DNA from: Tillus elongatus
Taxonomy: Eukaryota > Arthropoda > Insecta > Coleoptera > Cleridae
Reading direction: 5' to 3'
Assembly: GCA_964006375.1 (NCBI GenBank)
Contig: OZ023265.1
Coordinates: 118,650,858-118,714,857, forward strand
Length of the DNA stretch: 64,000 nt
Both the position numbers and the translations under genes were made by a program. Positions within the stretch are counted from its first letter, which is position 1. Each line of letters begins with the position of its first letter. Below the pieces are notes generated by a model. It saw only the letters and a list, made by a program, of their open reading frames with translations, ran no database searches and was not told the DNA's origin. Below are positions 1 through 12,000 of the stretch, piece by piece.

Positions 1-470
1 CATCTGTTAGCGAATGCAAGGGCATCTTCCGCATTCCTTTGTTTCAAGGTGAATAGTTCTGCTAGTAGGCTACTAGAATCGCGCTGATCGCAAAAATTAT
101 CCACAATAGCGCTTCTCAAGTCGGTCCATGTGTTTATTATCTTAGTGTTAATTATAAGCCTCGCTGTTCCCGTTAGTTTTGTTTGAATGTAATTTAATAA
201 GAAATGATTCATATATAAATTCTCGTTTGGCATATAAAATTGGTTCATTACGAGGTCGCATGACTTTAAAAAATTACCTACATTAGCTGGTTGCCCGTCA
301 AATTCGGGAATAGCTTTTAAGAAAAATTCTTTGAACTGGTCAGTCATGTTGCTACTACTATTACTACTATTTGAATTAGTTACTGTTGCGATATTATCGC
401 TTATACTTATCGATCTCAATCTGTACTCAATATTCCCTAAGCTTTGTGACTCGTCTTCTGAGTCTGACAT
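1..470 (-). pseudogene. gag: Errantivirus-like Gag, second copy, cut by window edge
   Basis: The 5' part of a Gag gene runs off the left edge of the window. It begins at the ATG at 468-470 (- strand) and is almost identical to the start of the complete-looking Gag at 1084-2343: bases 1-1093 repeat 1874-2972 with only a few substitutions and small indels. It lies downstream of its own LTR (690-1093) and primer-binding site (678-689). It is therefore the next unit of a tandem LTR-gag-LTR-gag arrangement. Whether pol and env follow cannot be seen. Confidence 0.75.
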
Positions 471-677
471 ATAATTATATCAATACACACACATACAATT
501 GAAAAATATGGCAGGAAAATGTGAAATTGGATAGCAGTAAACAACTTACAATACTATGATGGTTTCTGCTCCCATTTGGCTGCTTGGCTATGACTTCTGC
601 GTAACTTGGTTCTAATTGGTTATTGGGCGTCGATACGCTTAGAAATCGATATTCTTTCGGTTTCTTAACCAATACTA

Positions 678-689
678 ACGACTGCGCCA
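678..689 (-). other. Primer-binding site, tRNA-Ser type, copy A
   Basis: On the - strand the sequence TGGCGCAGTCGTTAG directly follows the LTR. This resembles the primer-binding site of the 17.6/297/TED errantivirus group, which is complementary to the 3' end of tRNA-Ser. The equivalent site of the other copy is at 2551-2562. Confidence 0.6.
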
Positions 690-1093
690 CTTAACTTTAG
701 CGTTAAGACAATTAACTTTTTTAAACAATTTATTATTACTTAAACACAATGATTACTTAATACAATAATGAGACAAAAAATATATATATAAGTGATATTA
801 AAATACTTGACACGCCATGTGCCAGACTAACTAGGAAACAAGCAATGAACACTCCTATCTCGGTGCTTATCCTATTTATAGTCTTCCCCTCCAGGCGTGG
901 CACTATTGTCTCTGGAGGTGACCTGGATCTGCTAATGCTGAATGTCACCGGAGATATTCCGTTCGCACTTGCTGGTTTTACGCCTGCATTCCTACAGGCG
1001 CCACTTCACTATTATGATGACACTGCGGTTTCTAAGGAGGCCAGGATACATTGTTGCACAATAGCCTGTTGTTGTGGCTCTATTTATCTCGCG
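690..1093 (-). repeat. Long terminal repeat A of errantivirus-like element
   Basis: About 404 bp, nearly identical to the repeat at 2563-2972. The 3' limit is set by the adjacent primer-binding site. The 5' limit is set by the point where the two copies diverge (after CGCGAGAT on the - strand). It serves as 3' LTR of the unit to its right and 5' LTR of the unit cut by the window edge. The few differences from LTR B (a (TA)n length change and a few point changes or single-base indels) suggest recent origin. Confidence 0.65.
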
Positions 1094-2343
1094 ATGGGAA
1101 AATTTCCGTGTTGGTTATCGTATTCGTCAGCAGGTGAATTTCCCTGGCTTGCCTCATAATTTGCGTAATTTGTATCGTTTGTTTCGTATTCTATGCTATT
1201 TGATTCGTAACCCCCGTTGGTTACGTTGTAATCGCTAAACTCTGTATTATGTAATGGGGCTGCTCGTCTTTGTGACAACCTCGTATTCGAGCTGTCTACT
1301 TCCATTGGCTCGTGATAGTTCCTATTGTTAATTATAGGGTTTTGTCCCTGTGGGTTATTAAAATTCTGTCGTCTAAAATTGTTTGAAAAATTAGTTCTAT
1401 TCATAAATTGCGGATTTTGTCTATTTTGAAAATTCGTTTGATTATATTGCGGTCTATTTTGTTGCTGAGATGGTCTAAAATTAGGTTGAAAGTTTGTTGG
1501 GTTATGTTGTTGGTTATTGTGTTGTTGAAAAGGTCTGAAATTAGGTTGAAACGGTCGTTGAAACTGCACATTGTTAAACGGTGCGTTATTTTGTCTTGGA
1601 AAGAATTTTTGTCCGTCTGACCTATTCTGATTAAAAAATTTTTGTACTGTTTTGTCCCTATAATCGAAATTTTCTTCTGCGAATACAAACTTTAGGGCGT
1701 CTTCTATGCTTCCTGGTGACCTACTTCTAAGAGCTAGACCTAACGGGTTCCTAATTCCGCCTAAAAATGCTTTTAATGTTTGTTCGTGGTAAATGTTCAT
1801 TTTTATTACTTTAACGCCTTCGTTCTGTTCGTTAGCTATTAGATTAGATATGAGTAATTGTTCGATATGCCTGCATCTGTTAGCGAATGCAAGGGCATCT
1901 TCCGCATTCCTTTGTTTCAAGGTGAATAGTTCTGCTAGTAGGCTACTAGAATCGCGCTGATCGCAAAAATTATCCACAATAGCGCTTCTCAAGTCGGTCC
2001 ATGTGTTTATTATCTTAGTGTTAATTATAAGCCTCGCTGTTCCCGTTAGTTTTGTTTGAATGTAATTTAATAAGAAATGATTCATATATAAATTCTCGTT
2101 TGGCATATAAAATTGGTTCATTACGAGGTCGCATGACTTTAAAAAATTACCTACATTAGCTGGTTGCCCGTCAAATTCGGGAATAGCTTTTAAGAAAAAT
2201 TCTTTGAACTGGTCAGTCATGTTGCTACTACTATTACTACTATTTGAATTAGTTACTGTTGCGATATTATCGCTTATACTTATCGATCTCAATCTGTACT
2301 CAATATTCCCTAAGCTTTGTGACTCGTCTTCTGAGTCTGACAT
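1084..2343 (-). CDS. gag: Gag protein of an errantivirus-like LTR retrotransposon (17.6/297/TED-like)
   Basis: A 419-residue ORF. The N-terminus is acidic and Ser/Asn-rich. Residues ~45-240 form an alpha-helical capsid-like region with the family pattern IPEFDG, then TARLII, TWTDL and RDSSSLLAEL, ending near EDALKFVFAEEN. The C-terminal third is very rich in Asn, Gln, Pro and Phe. No CCHC zinc knuckle is visible, which is usual for this Gag group. The start at 2343 lies 208 bases beyond the primer-binding site. The last codons and stop lie at the edge of LTR A, so the reading frame runs straight into the LTR: pol and env are absent and the C-terminus may be created by a deletion junction. Role: structural protein of retrotransposon particles. 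Confidence 0.75.
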   Translation of the reverse strand: MSDSEDESQSLGNIEYRLRSISISDNIATVTNSNSSNSSSNMTDQFKEFFLKAIPEFDGQPANVGNFLKSCDLVMNQFYMPNENLYMNHFLLNYIQTKLTGTARLIINTKIINTWTDLRSAIVDNFCDQRDSSSLLAELFTLKQRNAEDALAFANRCRHIEQLLISNLIANEQNEGVKVIKMNIYHEQTLKAFLGGIRNPLGLALRSRSPGSIEDALKFVFAEENFDYRDKTVQKFFNQNRSDGQKFFPRQNNAPFNNVQFQRPFQPNFRPFQQHNNQQHNPTNFQPNFRPSQQQNRPQYNQTNFQNRQNPQFMNRTNFSNNFRRQNFNNPQGQNPIINNRNYHEPMEVDSSNTRLSQRRAAPLHNTEFSDYNVTNGGYESNSIEYETNDTNYANYEASQGNSPADEYDNQHGNFPIAR

Positions 2344-2550
2344 ATAATTATATCAATACACACACATACAATTGAAAAATATGGCAGGAAAATGTGAAAT
2401 TGGATAGCAGTAAACAACTTACAATACTATGATGGTTTCTGCTCCCATTTGGCTGCTTGGCTATGACTTCTGCGTAACTTGGTTCTAATTGGTTATTGGG
2501 CGTCGATACGCTTAGAAATCGATATTCTTTCGGTTTCTTAACCAATCCTA

Positions 2551-2562
2551 ACGACTGCGCCA
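2551..2562 (-). other. Primer-binding site, tRNA-Ser type, copy B
   Basis: TGGCGCAGTCGTTAGG on the - strand abuts LTR B (2563 onward) and precedes gag by about 200 bases. Its match to the 17.6/297 group's tRNA-Ser site sets the element's orientation and the 3' end of the LTR. Confidence 0.65.
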
Positions 2563-2972
2563 CTTAACTTTAGCGTTAAGACAATTAACTTTTTTAAACA
2601 ATTTATTATTACTTAAACACAATGATTACTTAATACAATAATGAGACAAAAATATATATATATATATATAAGTGATATTAAAATGCTTGACACGCCATGT
2701 GCCAGACTAACTAGGAACAAGCAATGAACACTCCTATCTCCGTGCTTATCCTATTTATAGTCTTCCCCTCCAGGCGTGGCACTATTGTCTCTGGAGGTGA
2801 CCTGGATCTGCTAATGCTGAATGTCACCGGAGATATTCCGTTCGCACTTGCTGGTTTTACGCCTGCATTCCTACAGGCGCCACTTCACTATTATGATGAC
2901 ACTGCGGTTTCTAAGGAGGCCAGGATACATTGTTGCACAATAGCCTGTTGTTGTGGCTCTATTTATCTCGCG
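2563..2972 (-). repeat. Long terminal repeat B of errantivirus-like element
   Basis: About 410 bp and the 5' LTR of the gag unit at 1084-2343. It contains a short (TA)n tract (2652-2669) that is longer than in LTR A. Beyond 2972 the sequence no longer matches the other copy, so that is the inferred outer boundary. The LTR does not start with a canonical TG at that point, so the exact edge is uncertain. Confidence 0.65.
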
Positions 2973-3632
2973 TACAGAACGCAAAGTAGAGTTTGTCGAT
3001 GCCAAAACGACAGCTGCAGTCCGACATCGGAACCAGGATGATCCACGAAATTTTGAGATCAGGAAATGTCCCCATTACTTAGAAAAGAACACTGATTGTC
3101 ATCGATTTCCCATTACGTGTGATCCCCAGCTAATATCCCCCGTAAAAACGCACGGGGTTGCTGTCTAGTAGCGACAGCTCTAATGTGACTAACAATTTAA
3201 TAACAACATTATTATCGCTGTATCCGATGTAACAAATACTTTTAATCCAAGTACTACTACTATTCCAATACCTGATGTAGCAGTTTTTTAGTTTCATTCT
3301 GGAAAATGTTTGCATCGCAAAAGTGTTAAGGCTATCTTAATGAAATTCGGTAACAAATTACCCATATATCATGCCATGCAACAAACTTTCCGGCTTTGTG
3401 GGAGTGATGGTCTTAAAAATGTAAATGTTGCCTTTTAATAAAATTGAACAAACAATGCTTTTTTAGGAGGTCCAGGTAGGGCATAAGACTAAAGGTTATT
3501 GTAAAAAAAAACGAAATTTATTGAGCCATATAGACCAAAGAGAAATTATTTATAAAGCGCCTAAAAGTACCAAAACGCTATAACCAGGTTTGTACAATCA
3601 AAACAAACATTTTTTACATTAAATAACTTTAA
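2973..3632. other. No gene recognised
   Basis: This is the flank of the LTR element. A short more GC-rich stretch (2973-3170) contains an open frame with no recognisable motif, and the rest is AT-rich noncoding sequence. Confidence 0.5.
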
Positions 3633-3841
3633 TAGACTATTGGCCAGTTCTACAAAGCTTGATTAATTATTTAACGGCCGGTTCGTAATTAAGGCTAAAT
3701 ATAACCAATCATAGCTTCAAAAGATTTGGTTGTCACGACAAAAACCCGAATCATACTATGTGATTTGTCGTCTGAAGCAATGATTAACTTAACCGGCCGT
3801 TAAATATTTAATCGAGCTTTGTGAAACTGGCCATTTGTCTA
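3633..3841. mobile_element. MITE-like palindromic element
   Basis: About 209 bp. The two ends are long imperfect inverted repeats: 3641-3683 matches the reverse complement of 3791-3833 at most positions, sharing TGGCCAGTT, CACAAAGCT/TACAAAGCT and AACGGCCGGTT. The match weakens outward to TAGAC/GTCTA at 3633-3637 and 3837-3841. There is no coding capacity. The outermost TA on each side could be a TA target duplication, as in Tc1/mariner-derived MITEs, but this is not certain. Confidence 0.65.
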
Positions 3842-4182
3842 CAATTACCTCCCTCGTCGTGGATGATCTAAACCTGACGGCTTAGGTAACCTCGAAACAC
3901 GCATTTGTCAACTCTTTGTCAAATGCAACTGTAAGTGAATTCTCTTACGTTTTTTTTTTTTGTTTGCTCATGGGCTACATATAATTTCTACTTATATATT
4001 ATTATTAAATTTCACAAACTGTCTCATTTTTTGTTAAGAAAAGCATTTTTATGAGAACTCGTTACCACATCGTGCTTTTTGCGTCAAGCTCTTATTACTT
4101 GTAGCCAAGAGATTAACATAGGATTTTAGTCCCCATAACCTTTAGTGAATTTTCTTTAAAAAATTAACTAATGAGGAGATCT

Positions 4183-4312
<130 letters not shown>

Positions 4313-4474
4313 TAAACATGACATTCTGAAATTGGATTTTGACATTTATACTTAGTACTTTGGACTCTACATTGGTAATCTAAATTATGTTAGACACAAG
4401 CTCAGCTTTTTTTGTAGAACACATTGTACAATTTATAGTTACAAATAGATTATTACTATTATTAATTATATATC

Positions 4475-4745
4475 GTACCGATATAACTCAAATTTTCAAA
4501 TGACTTGAATAATTTAAATAATCTCGTTAGTCAGGGAAATCGGACCAGTTTTTCCAGAAAAATTTTGGTTTTACTTTCGGAAAATTTTTTGTACCTCCTA
4601 AAACAACAAAGCTATCACAACCAAATTTGGTGCTTAGATTAACACTATTAAACTCACCCTACATGCCAAAAGTCAGATCTCTATGTTGAAAGGAAGAAAA
4701 ATTATAGACATTTAAAAAAAATGGTGCCACTGATGACCAGAGAAA
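4475..4745 (-). mobile_element. (TA)n-bearing repeat family, partial copy 1
   Basis: It contains the family's internal segment (TTAGTCAGGGAAATCGGACC, then the AAAGCTAT...AACCAAATTTGG stretch and GGTGCCACTG) in reverse orientation. It matches the copy at 10258-10952. The terminal GGACGCAGC motif is not reached. Confidence 0.55.
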
Positions 4746-5399
4746 TGCATAAAACCAAAATATTTTGTGCGGGTAACAGGATCTATTGTATAATACAGAC
4801 GAAGATTAAGTTTTCTAAATGCAAGAAGGTCAAGAAATAACAGAAAAATTACTTTGAAAATTTTATAGTTTTTCTTCTTAAATGTCAAAGTCGTGATTTG
4901 AAACGTCAAAATTTGCAATTTTTAGACGGATAACCTGAAACAAATACGGGCTATAAATGTCACAATAAATGTGTTTTACAAAGCCTTAAGTTACAGCTTC
5001 AACCGTTTATTGTACCATTGTTGCATTTTCCTGCCAATTTTAATGCATGCTTATAAGAAGAAAACATTTATATCGCCCACCGTTTTCGAGTTATTTGAAT
5101 TGTGTTTTAACTTTTTACATTTTGGAACATATCAAAAATTGTGATACGGCGTTTTTCCCAATGGAAATCGGAGTCCCATGAAAATGACGCATTTAGGGAG
5201 GTTTTCAATTATATTATTCGTCAAAAAAATCAAGATGCCATATACATGACGCTTTCAAATGACTTAGCTAATGTTTGTAAAAAAATGGCGAATTATCATG
5301 AAACAGACTGTTTACAAATCTGCGTGTAAACATTTTCTAAATTTCTGTCAAAAAGCTTTCTGTGAATAATTGTATCTTGGTTGGTGTAGTTTTTGCGTA

Positions 5400-5651
5400 A
5401 AAACGTGGATAGGTTCGTTGGCAAGGAAAGTCAGACTAGTTTTTTAGGAAAATTTTAAATTTATCGTCGGAGAATTTTTGTACTTTTTCAAACAAAGGGT
5501 TAGTGATAAAGATGACATACGGTATATTGTTTCTACCATAAAGGTTACACTATCTACTAAAATTCATGTTTTTCTTTAAAAAACATATTTAGCATTAAAA
5601 ACAGTTCTATGAAAATTCGTTATCATGACACACTTGCTGCGTCCAGACTTT
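5400..5651 (-). mobile_element. (TA)n-bearing repeat family, partial copy 2
   Basis: A reverse-orientation fragment ending with the family's terminal motif (CACTTGCTGCGTCCAG at 5633-5650). It is a divergent subtype with a TTTTAGGAAAATTTTAAATTTA segment and no microsatellite. Nothing coding is recognised from 4746 to 5977. Confidence 0.55.
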
Positions 5652-5977
5652 AATGAACTTTACTAAAATATTTCCAGAAAATTCATTTCAAATAGACTCT
5701 TTCTCTGATGCTTTGGCAGTTAGAATTTATGGTTTAATAGTCTATAATTTTTAGGGAATGATCGTAGAAAAAAGCTCAATATCCGTTAATATACAAGATA
5801 CGAGAAAAAAATTGTATACATGTGCTAATTATAGGTTGTCTTCAGCTGCACCTTATAAAATTAATTTTACAGTCGCAGTCTGGTCCATAAGTCGCTGGTG
5901 ATACAAATTTTCTTTTTTTAGATCGAACACGTATTTTTCATCGAAATATAACACATCTTTGTTAGAAAAGAAATTCG

Positions 5978-6290
5978 CGACGCAGCAAGTGCGTTTTGGT
6001 AGCACATTTTCATTAAATGCTTGAAATTTCAGTAACTCAATTCGCATCTAACTTAAGATTCATTGGCTAGGAAACAAGTTTTTCCGGGAACATCTTAAGT
6101 TTATTTTAGGAAACTTTTTGTACATTTTCAAACCATAAACTTATTTTTATGAATATGGTACATTGTTTCTACTATAATATAGGTCATACTGTTAACCAAA
6201 CTTTATACCTGATTTCATTAAAAAACATGTTTGCTATTAAAAACATTTTTATGAAAATTCACTTCCATAACGCACTTGCTGCGTCCAGAC
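5978..6290. mobile_element. Short repeat flanked by inverted GACGCAGCAAGTGCG ends
   Basis: About 312 bp. It starts GACGCAGCAAGTGCGTTTTGG and ends with the reverse complement CCATAACGCACTTGCTGCGTC. The same architecture recurs at 53344-53657. The motif itself can fold (CGCA/TGCG stem). No coding capacity. Confidence 0.55.
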
Positions 6291-6299
6291 TTTTTGTTT

Positions 6300-7080
6300 T
6301 TCGTTATCGAAAAAACCTTAAGAGAAAAATTGTAGGGACTGTATTGGTTGTCTGAGCCCTCAATGAATGAAACAAATCCGTACTAAATAGAGATGTAGTG
6401 ACTTTTGCCCTGGCCTTACAAGCGTTGGTTTTCTTCTCTGTAACGGGTTCAGCTATTTGACAGCATCATCAGATAGGAGAAAATTAAATTTATTTATGCG
6501 TATTCCTGAAAACTATGAATAATATAATAATATAAATATATAATCAAAACATAGCAACGAGTTTGTAATTATAGTTGCCAGGAATACGTATAAATAAATT
6601 CAATTTTCTCCTGTCTAATAATGCTGCCAATACAGCGAAGAAAACAGATGGTATTTTATGAACTCATATTGGCCTGTCTCTGCCGTGGAAAGTTTTTTCA
6701 CGACTCCTGTGTTATGCATCGGGGCTCTTTATTAATGGATCTCCTTACGCTCAGCCTGATTAGACCGCCAAAAAGGTTAGGGACGTATCAGGAACCTGGA
6801 CGCACCTTCTTTGACCAGTTCGCGTTTGGGAAAATTTCAGATACACATGGCTTCCAGCATGGAACACATAATAGTCAATCAGACGTTGCTTGTTCACCTT
6901 TCATACATGTCGGGCTTTTTAAAATAACTTTGAAAGAGATCAGTTTTAAGCCTCCTTATTTATCACCTTGTTCCCTCCTAATCTTAACAATTAGGAGTAC
7001 TAATTAAGTTCTAATTATATAACTACAATTTAACAAAAATCTAAATTATCTGCAGATGAACTCACTTAATCATTAAACTA
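6300..7080. other. No gene recognised; short inverted repeat present
   Basis: An inverted pair sharing AGGAGAAAATTAAATTTAT / ATAAATTCAATTTTCTCCT lies at 6475-6500 and 6590-6613. An open frame at 6621-7007 has no motif I can name. The region is probably decayed transposon sequence. Confidence 0.4.
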
Positions 7081-7309
7081 AGCGAAGATTGGAACCTGTT
7101 ATCAGTACTGATAAGTACACTTGGCTTTTCCCACTCAATTGAAAAACATTTCTGACACCCAAGAGGAACTTTTGGGGAGAGTTATGGCAACTTGTATTTT
7201 CGTGCAGCAAGATCCGCAGAAATTACAACGGGTGCGCGAATCCATGTTCCGACGGACTATTTTATGTGACCAGGTTGGAGGTTGCCAATTTGAATCGTTA
7301 ATAAAATAA
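7081..7309 (+). pseudogene. C-terminal remnant of a mariner-superfamily (DDE) transposase
   Basis: The 62-residue frame ends QRVRESMFRRTILCDQ then GGCQFESLIK and a stop. This is the usual end of the insect DDE transposases whose C-terminus reads (R)xxxRxxxC..NGGHFEHLL. The DDE core is absent upstream, so it is a dead fragment. The larger transposon at 7669-9165 is a related but separate copy in the opposite orientation. Confidence 0.5.
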
Positions 7310-7435
7310 TTTTTTTTTGCTTATGATACGCTAGTCAAAAATGAGCCGTTACGGCTCAGGAGTATTTTTTGTTCAGAAACGTAATGTTATCTCGTCGAAC
7401 CTAAAAGACTTCGACATCCAATTATTTTTTATTAG

Positions 7436-9165
<1,730 letters not shown>

Positions 9166-9241
<76 letters not shown>
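9166..9241. repeat. (TA)n microsatellite flanking transposon
   Basis: A pure TA tract of about 75 bp on the right of the DDE transposon. Beyond it, 9242-9611 is AT-rich sequence in which I see no gene. Confidence 0.95.
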
Positions 9242-9244
<3 letters not shown>

Positions 9245-9611
9245 GTAATATGTGTGTGGTTTTTTTGCGGAATTCCTGCCTTTTATTGGCAAGGTAGAGA
9301 TTTAAATAAATCATATAACTGTTGAGCTTGGGTACTTAATTACGTTATTAGATTTTTTATTATGCAGAATAAATATTTATTTCACAAATATGTATAAGTA
9401 CCTGCGCTTACTGTTAATTTTACATCTTTTTATGTACTTATTATTATTGCAATATACTTTTTTGGTTTCATTAAATATGTATAATAATAGCAGCTAAAAA
9501 TTATAACATTACCTGACTAGGCAAATGATAAGTTTTATTTAATAAAAATGGAAACGTGCACACAATCAATTTTCAATGAGCATTCATATTCAAAATTATT
9601 CACATTTTTAG

Positions 9612-9739
9612 CGAATTTTTATTTTAAAAATTGGCTAGTAGGGAAGTATCGATGGTGAAACTTTGCAAAATTTTTTTCAAATGAGAGCGAATTTGAGCCC
9701 CTAGAACCCGAAACTAAGATCCGTTTTAATTTTTATATG

Positions 9740-9815
<76 letters not shown>
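9612..9815 (-). mobile_element. (TA)n-bearing repeat family, 3' half with microsatellite
   Basis: In reverse orientation it carries the family's 3' segment (matching ACCATCGATACCTC and the GGTTCTAGGGG...CGCTC region, both slightly diverged) directly next to a (TA)n tract (9746-9815). This is the same junction seen in the full copies. Confidence 0.65.
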
Positions 9816-9821
<6 letters not shown>

Positions 9822-10257
9822 TCACTTTTATCTTACACACTATTGCTATCTTCTAAACCTTTAAAGAGTCTGTTAAATTACGAAAATATTGTACAATTTC
9901 ATGCCTGTTAAAAATTTAAAATGAAATTCCTGATAAATCAAGGCATTACTGAAATATCCTGAAAAAAACTGAAAAGGTGCGTTTTCTAATTTCCTCCATA
10001 TATTTTTTTATTATTAAGGCGAATGCTATGATATTTGGTAGCTTCACATAAGTCGTCACGAGTTATCTACTCCCAGTTTCAAAAACTTTATAGTCCTATT
10101 AGATCATTAGGTTTCCATAGCCAACTTTGGCTTTTCTTATGAAATCAATATTGGATTTTTATAGGGTTGAATAGAGAAAAATCTTACAATTTCAATGATG
10201 TGACACACTGCGTTATCTAATTTTAATAACTACCGCTAAAAATTTGTTTTTAATGTG

Positions 10258-10339
<82 letters not shown>

Positions 10340-10952
10340 GTGTGTATGTGTGTCCAACCGATAACTCAAAAAGTGATCAAGCGATTTTGATAAAACTCGG
10401 CAAGTACGTTTCTTTTATTAATAGCTTGGACGAGTTTCTTAGCCAGCCCGATCGGACCATTTTTTATTAAAAAAATACTTTTTTCTAAAAAAAAATTGGC
10501 ATCTCAAAAAATAATAAAGCTATTTTGATTAAATTAAGCAGGTATGTTGCCCTAGTGAGGACCTTTACTTACCGCAGGTTAAGTGTCCCGAAAAAGTTCG
10601 TTAGCTAAGAAAATCGGACCAGTTTTTCCGGGAAAATTATGGTTTTTCTTTGTACACATTTTGTATTTCCGAAACTAATAAAGCCATGGCAACCAAATTT
10701 GACACGCAGATTTATAATGTGAAAGGTACACCATACACAAAAATTTAGATCTATAAATTAAAATAGAAAAAAGTTATAAGCATTTAATAAAATAAAAAAA
10801 TTGGTGCCACTGCAGGTCACAGTTAAAATGTATTGAATATTACAAGCAAATGTTATTTATCTTGGTGCATATATAGTTTTCGTTAAAAAAATGCGTGGAT
10901 CATTTCTATGAAAATTCACCACCATAACCCACCTACTGCGTCTAGACTTTTT
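10258..10952 (-). mobile_element. (TA)n-bearing repeat family, 5' half with microsatellite
   Basis: A reverse-orientation copy. The (TA)n tract (10261-10335) is followed by CCAACCGATAACTCAAAAAG, the GCCAGCCCGATCGGACC segment, GGTGCCACTG, and the terminal CACCATAACCCACCTACTGCG form of the GGACGCAGC end at about 10920-10952. The 3' arm beyond the microsatellite is missing. Confidence 0.7.
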
Positions 10953-11027
10953 ATGCATACTTTAATCTTTTATTACCAGTAGATATAATAATTTATTTCT
11001 ATATTACACCTTTTTATACCCTTTTAG

Positions 11028-11264
11028 AAACAGGACGTAATCTTAGGAGTCCCACCCAATATCTAGTTCAAACTTTTGGTGCAACACAATACAGCAGCAA
11101 AGCTATCCAAGTGCAACCAAGGGCTTCGTCTCTGAATTCCAATTATTGCTTTGTACTTAGAAGAGGAAAGCATGCCCACATCTGGTGTGGAAGTCATTCT
11201 ACTGGAGATCAAAAAGAAATAGCTAAAGGATTCGCAGGCAAAGACTTTGAACTTGTGATAGAAG
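11028..11264 (+). CDS. Villin/gelsolin-like protein, internal exon (repeat 5)
   Basis: The exon opens after a CTTTTAG acceptor and ends at GAAG|GTAATA. It encodes about 78 residues of gelsolin repeat 5, including FGATQYSSKAIQVQPRASSL, LNSNYCFVL, HIWCG, STGDQKEIAK and DFELVIEG. These are close to the villin/advillin consensus (LNSNDxFVL, WCGKGxxGDExExAK). Villins cap, sever and bundle actin filaments in the cytoplasm, and repeats 4-6 contribute calcium-dependent binding. Upstream exons (repeats 1-4) are not visible in this window, whose 4-11 kb part is repeats. The frame continues cleanly into the next exon. Confidence 0.85.
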
Positions 11265-11354
11265 GTAATATAATAGGGCTTTGTAGGTTTAAGAATTGTC
11301 TAAAAGTCTAAGCAAATAAATTAGCAGCCAAATAACGAAAACTTATATTCTTAG

Positions 11355-11486
11355 GAAAAGAGAAAGAGGAGTTTTTTGCATTGCTGGGTGGTCGAGCTGT
11401 TTATCCAGTTCAGCTAATTATTCGAGATAATGATCCTAGACCTCCCAGACTATTCCACTGCTGTATAGTTAATGAAGAAATAAAAT
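11355..11486 (+). CDS. Villin/gelsolin-like protein, exon joining repeats 5 and 6
   Basis: It lies between TTCTTAG| and |GTAAGC. It encodes GKEKEEFFALLGGRAVYP, then DNDPRPPRLFHC and IVNEEIK. The FF(A/W)xxLGG and PRLFxC motifs mark the end of repeat 5 and the start of repeat 6. Splice phase (one base left over at each end) agrees with the neighbouring exons. Confidence 0.85.
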
Positions 11487-11794
11487 GTAAGCAATAGAAA
11501 GCAAATTCTTGCTTTTTACATATTTAAGTGTAATAACAAATAATTGGTAAACTTTGCGAAATGACGACGAATTTTCTACTTACACACTGTGTTGTATTAT
11601 ACCGAATATATTTCCTCAATTCAGTAAAAGACTGAAACAGTGCTACCTTAGTTGAAAATCCCTTTTCTTGGTTTACCAAGTTTTTTGTTATTCGATTTAA
11701 AATATAATTAATGAATGTATGTACCTACATACAAATATTGATTTTTTCTTGCATATATTTCAGAGTTTTAGAGTAACCAAAATATGTGTTTCAG

Positions 11795-11950
11795 CGAATG
11801 AAATCTTCTTTTTTAACCAGAGTGACCTTATTCCAGAAGATATTATGTACTTGGATGCTTATCATACGCTTTATATTTGGATTGGCAAACTCAGCACAAA
11901 AGAGGATCAGCGAACGTGTTTCCAAACTGCATTAGAGTATCTACAAAGCG
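11795..11950 (+). CDS. Villin/gelsolin-like protein, repeat 6 exon
   Basis: The acceptor at 11793-11794 (TTTCAG|CGAATG) keeps the frame: the residue spacing between the Cys of PRLFHC and the FNQSDL motif then equals that in vertebrate villin (14 residues). It encodes FFFNQSDLIPEDIMYLD, HTLYIWIGK, STKEDQ and ALEYLQS, the repeat-6 core with the DVMLLD/VFxWIG-type motifs. The donor is AGCG|GTATGT. A nearer-looking acceptor at 11761-11763 would shift the frame and was rejected. The following intron is 15.6 kb and holds the virus-like element. Confidence 0.8.
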
Positions 11951-12000
11951 GTATGTTTTTTAATTATAAAATGTTACATAAAAAAATCAAATCTTTTACA

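Noticed and set aside
845..1159. + strand ORFs of about 104 codons in both LTR copies
   Set aside because: They lie antisense within the LTRs of a - strand element and have no motif.
1084..2343. Host gene encoding an Asn/Gln-rich prion-like protein
   Set aside because: The capsid-region motifs, tRNA-Ser primer site and flanking LTRs show it is retrotransposon Gag.
6621..7007. 128-codon ORF as a gene
   Set aside because: No recognisable motif and the surroundings are decayed repeats; chance frame or unrecognisable transposon remnant.
11761..11794. Frameshift/pseudogene call for the villin-like gene
   Set aside because: It came from using the acceptor at 11761-11763. The acceptor at 11793-11794 restores phase and family spacing.
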